From Streptomyces composti (lineage in GTDB: Bacteria > Actinomycetota > Actinomycetes > Streptomycetales > Streptomycetaceae), in NCBI RefSeq assembly GCF_012034205.1, contig NZ_JAATEM010000010.1:120760-184759 (forward strand): a stretch of 64,000 nucleotides of DNA, in the 5' to 3' direction. Made by a program: the position numbers and the translations under genes. How positions within the stretch are numbered: the first letter of the stretch is position 1; each line of letters starts with the position of its first letter. Below are positions 63,771-64,000 of this stretch, one piece after another. The notes below the pieces were generated by a model. That model made no database searches. It was not told where the DNA came from and worked only from the letters and a program-made list of their open reading frames with translations.

Positions 63771-64000
63771 ATGAGCCCGACGCAGCAGCACCTGCTCGAC
63801 GTCCACCGTGCTCTGCGGCACGGGAGCCCTGTTCCGCCCGCTCCGGGCACCCACGACGTCCGCGTCCTGCGGGAGCTGCGCGAACGCCGCCGCTTCCGCG
63901 CCGTCGTCGCCGGCCGCCCGGCTCAGGGCGGCCCGGCCCAGGGGCGCATCCATCCGGGCCGCCCTGAGCCGGGCGGTGTCCGCGCTGCCGCTGCCGTGAG
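63771..64000 (+). CDS. start of a protein of unknown function (cut by window end)
   Basis: ATG at 63771, nine bases after AGAGAGG; 76 codons are visible and the frame is still open at the end. The start SPTQQHLLDVHRALRHGSPVPPAPGTHDVRVLRELRERRRFRAVV is hydrophilic and helical, then becomes Gly/Arg/Pro-rich, where coding quality drops, so either the frame ends soon or a shift occurs. No family recognised. Divergent from the DUF5937 regulator. Confidence 0.5.
   Translation, partial: MSPTQQHLLDVHRALRHGSPVPPAPGTHDVRVLRELRERRRFRAVVAGRPAQGGPAQGRIHPGRPEPGGVRAAAAV

Overview
This is a 64 kb stretch of chromosomal core from a Streptomyces (high-GC actinomycete). The evidence is very high GC with strongly GC-biased third codon positions, many GTG/TTG starts and probable leaderless starts, and several genus-typical genes: topA with a lysine-rich tail, a membrane-transporter/thymidylate-kinase fusion, a 253-residue tipA with its signature promoter, a WhiJ-like DUF397/XRE/ATPase cluster, an orphan nuoD, and the block ppa-dacB-metalloprotease-tilS-hpt-ftsH-folE-fol. 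I see no prophage, insertion sequence or CRISPR array.

Layout. 1-10.8 kb is replication and topology: a methyltransferase tail, topA, tmk fusion, holB, then a secreted tripeptidyl-aminopeptidase-like lipoprotein and tRNA-Thr(CGT). 11-16.7 kb holds three cation or anion/proton exchangers on the minus strand (KefB-like, NhaP2-like, ArsB/NhaD-like). 17.3-20.3 kb has an orphan NarL-type regulator and a divergent MerR/NAD(P)-reductase pair. 20.3-24.2 kb has a second family-A DNA polymerase, a DNA-binding Clp-N protein with a striking palindromic promoter, and a DUF2786 protein. 24.2-28.1 kb has two lipoproteins and the WhiJ-like cluster. 28-35 kb carries an aldehyde dehydrogenase, a DinB/PadR pair, glutamate decarboxylase beside a ClC channel (a plausible acid-response pair), and tipA. 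35-45.8 kb is DedA, ThrE-type exporter, ppa, dacB, zinc protease, tilS, hpt, ftsH. 45.9-49.8 kb is folate synthesis (folE facing folP-folB-folK). 50-57 kb is membrane and envelope genes (lysyl-PG synthase, esterase, coiled-coil protein, two PH-domain proteins). 57-64 kb has nuoD2 next to a MidA-type methyltransferase, a two-component system, a TmrB-like ATPase and a DUF5937/ArsR regulator.

The most interesting signals are: (1) the Clp-N/HTH gene, whose leaderless promoter is covered by two TGTCAAC-N5-GTTGACA palindromes; (2) a shared 29-bp TGCA-rich operator upstream of both the DUF397 gene and the divergent ATPase gene of the WhiJ-like cluster, plus a terminator placed so that the ATPase transcript would run antisense through DUF397; (3) nuoD2 beside a MidA/NDUFAF7 homologue, a likely enzyme-substrate pair; (4) histidine-rich repeat expansions built from short DNA tandem repeats in two unrelated proteins (TilS and a PH-domain protein), alongside several other perfect tandem repeats (54, 62, 24, 14, 13, 9 and 8 bp), which suggests a chromosome prone to slippage duplications.

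All functional calls are from reading translated sequence and motifs; no database search was possible.
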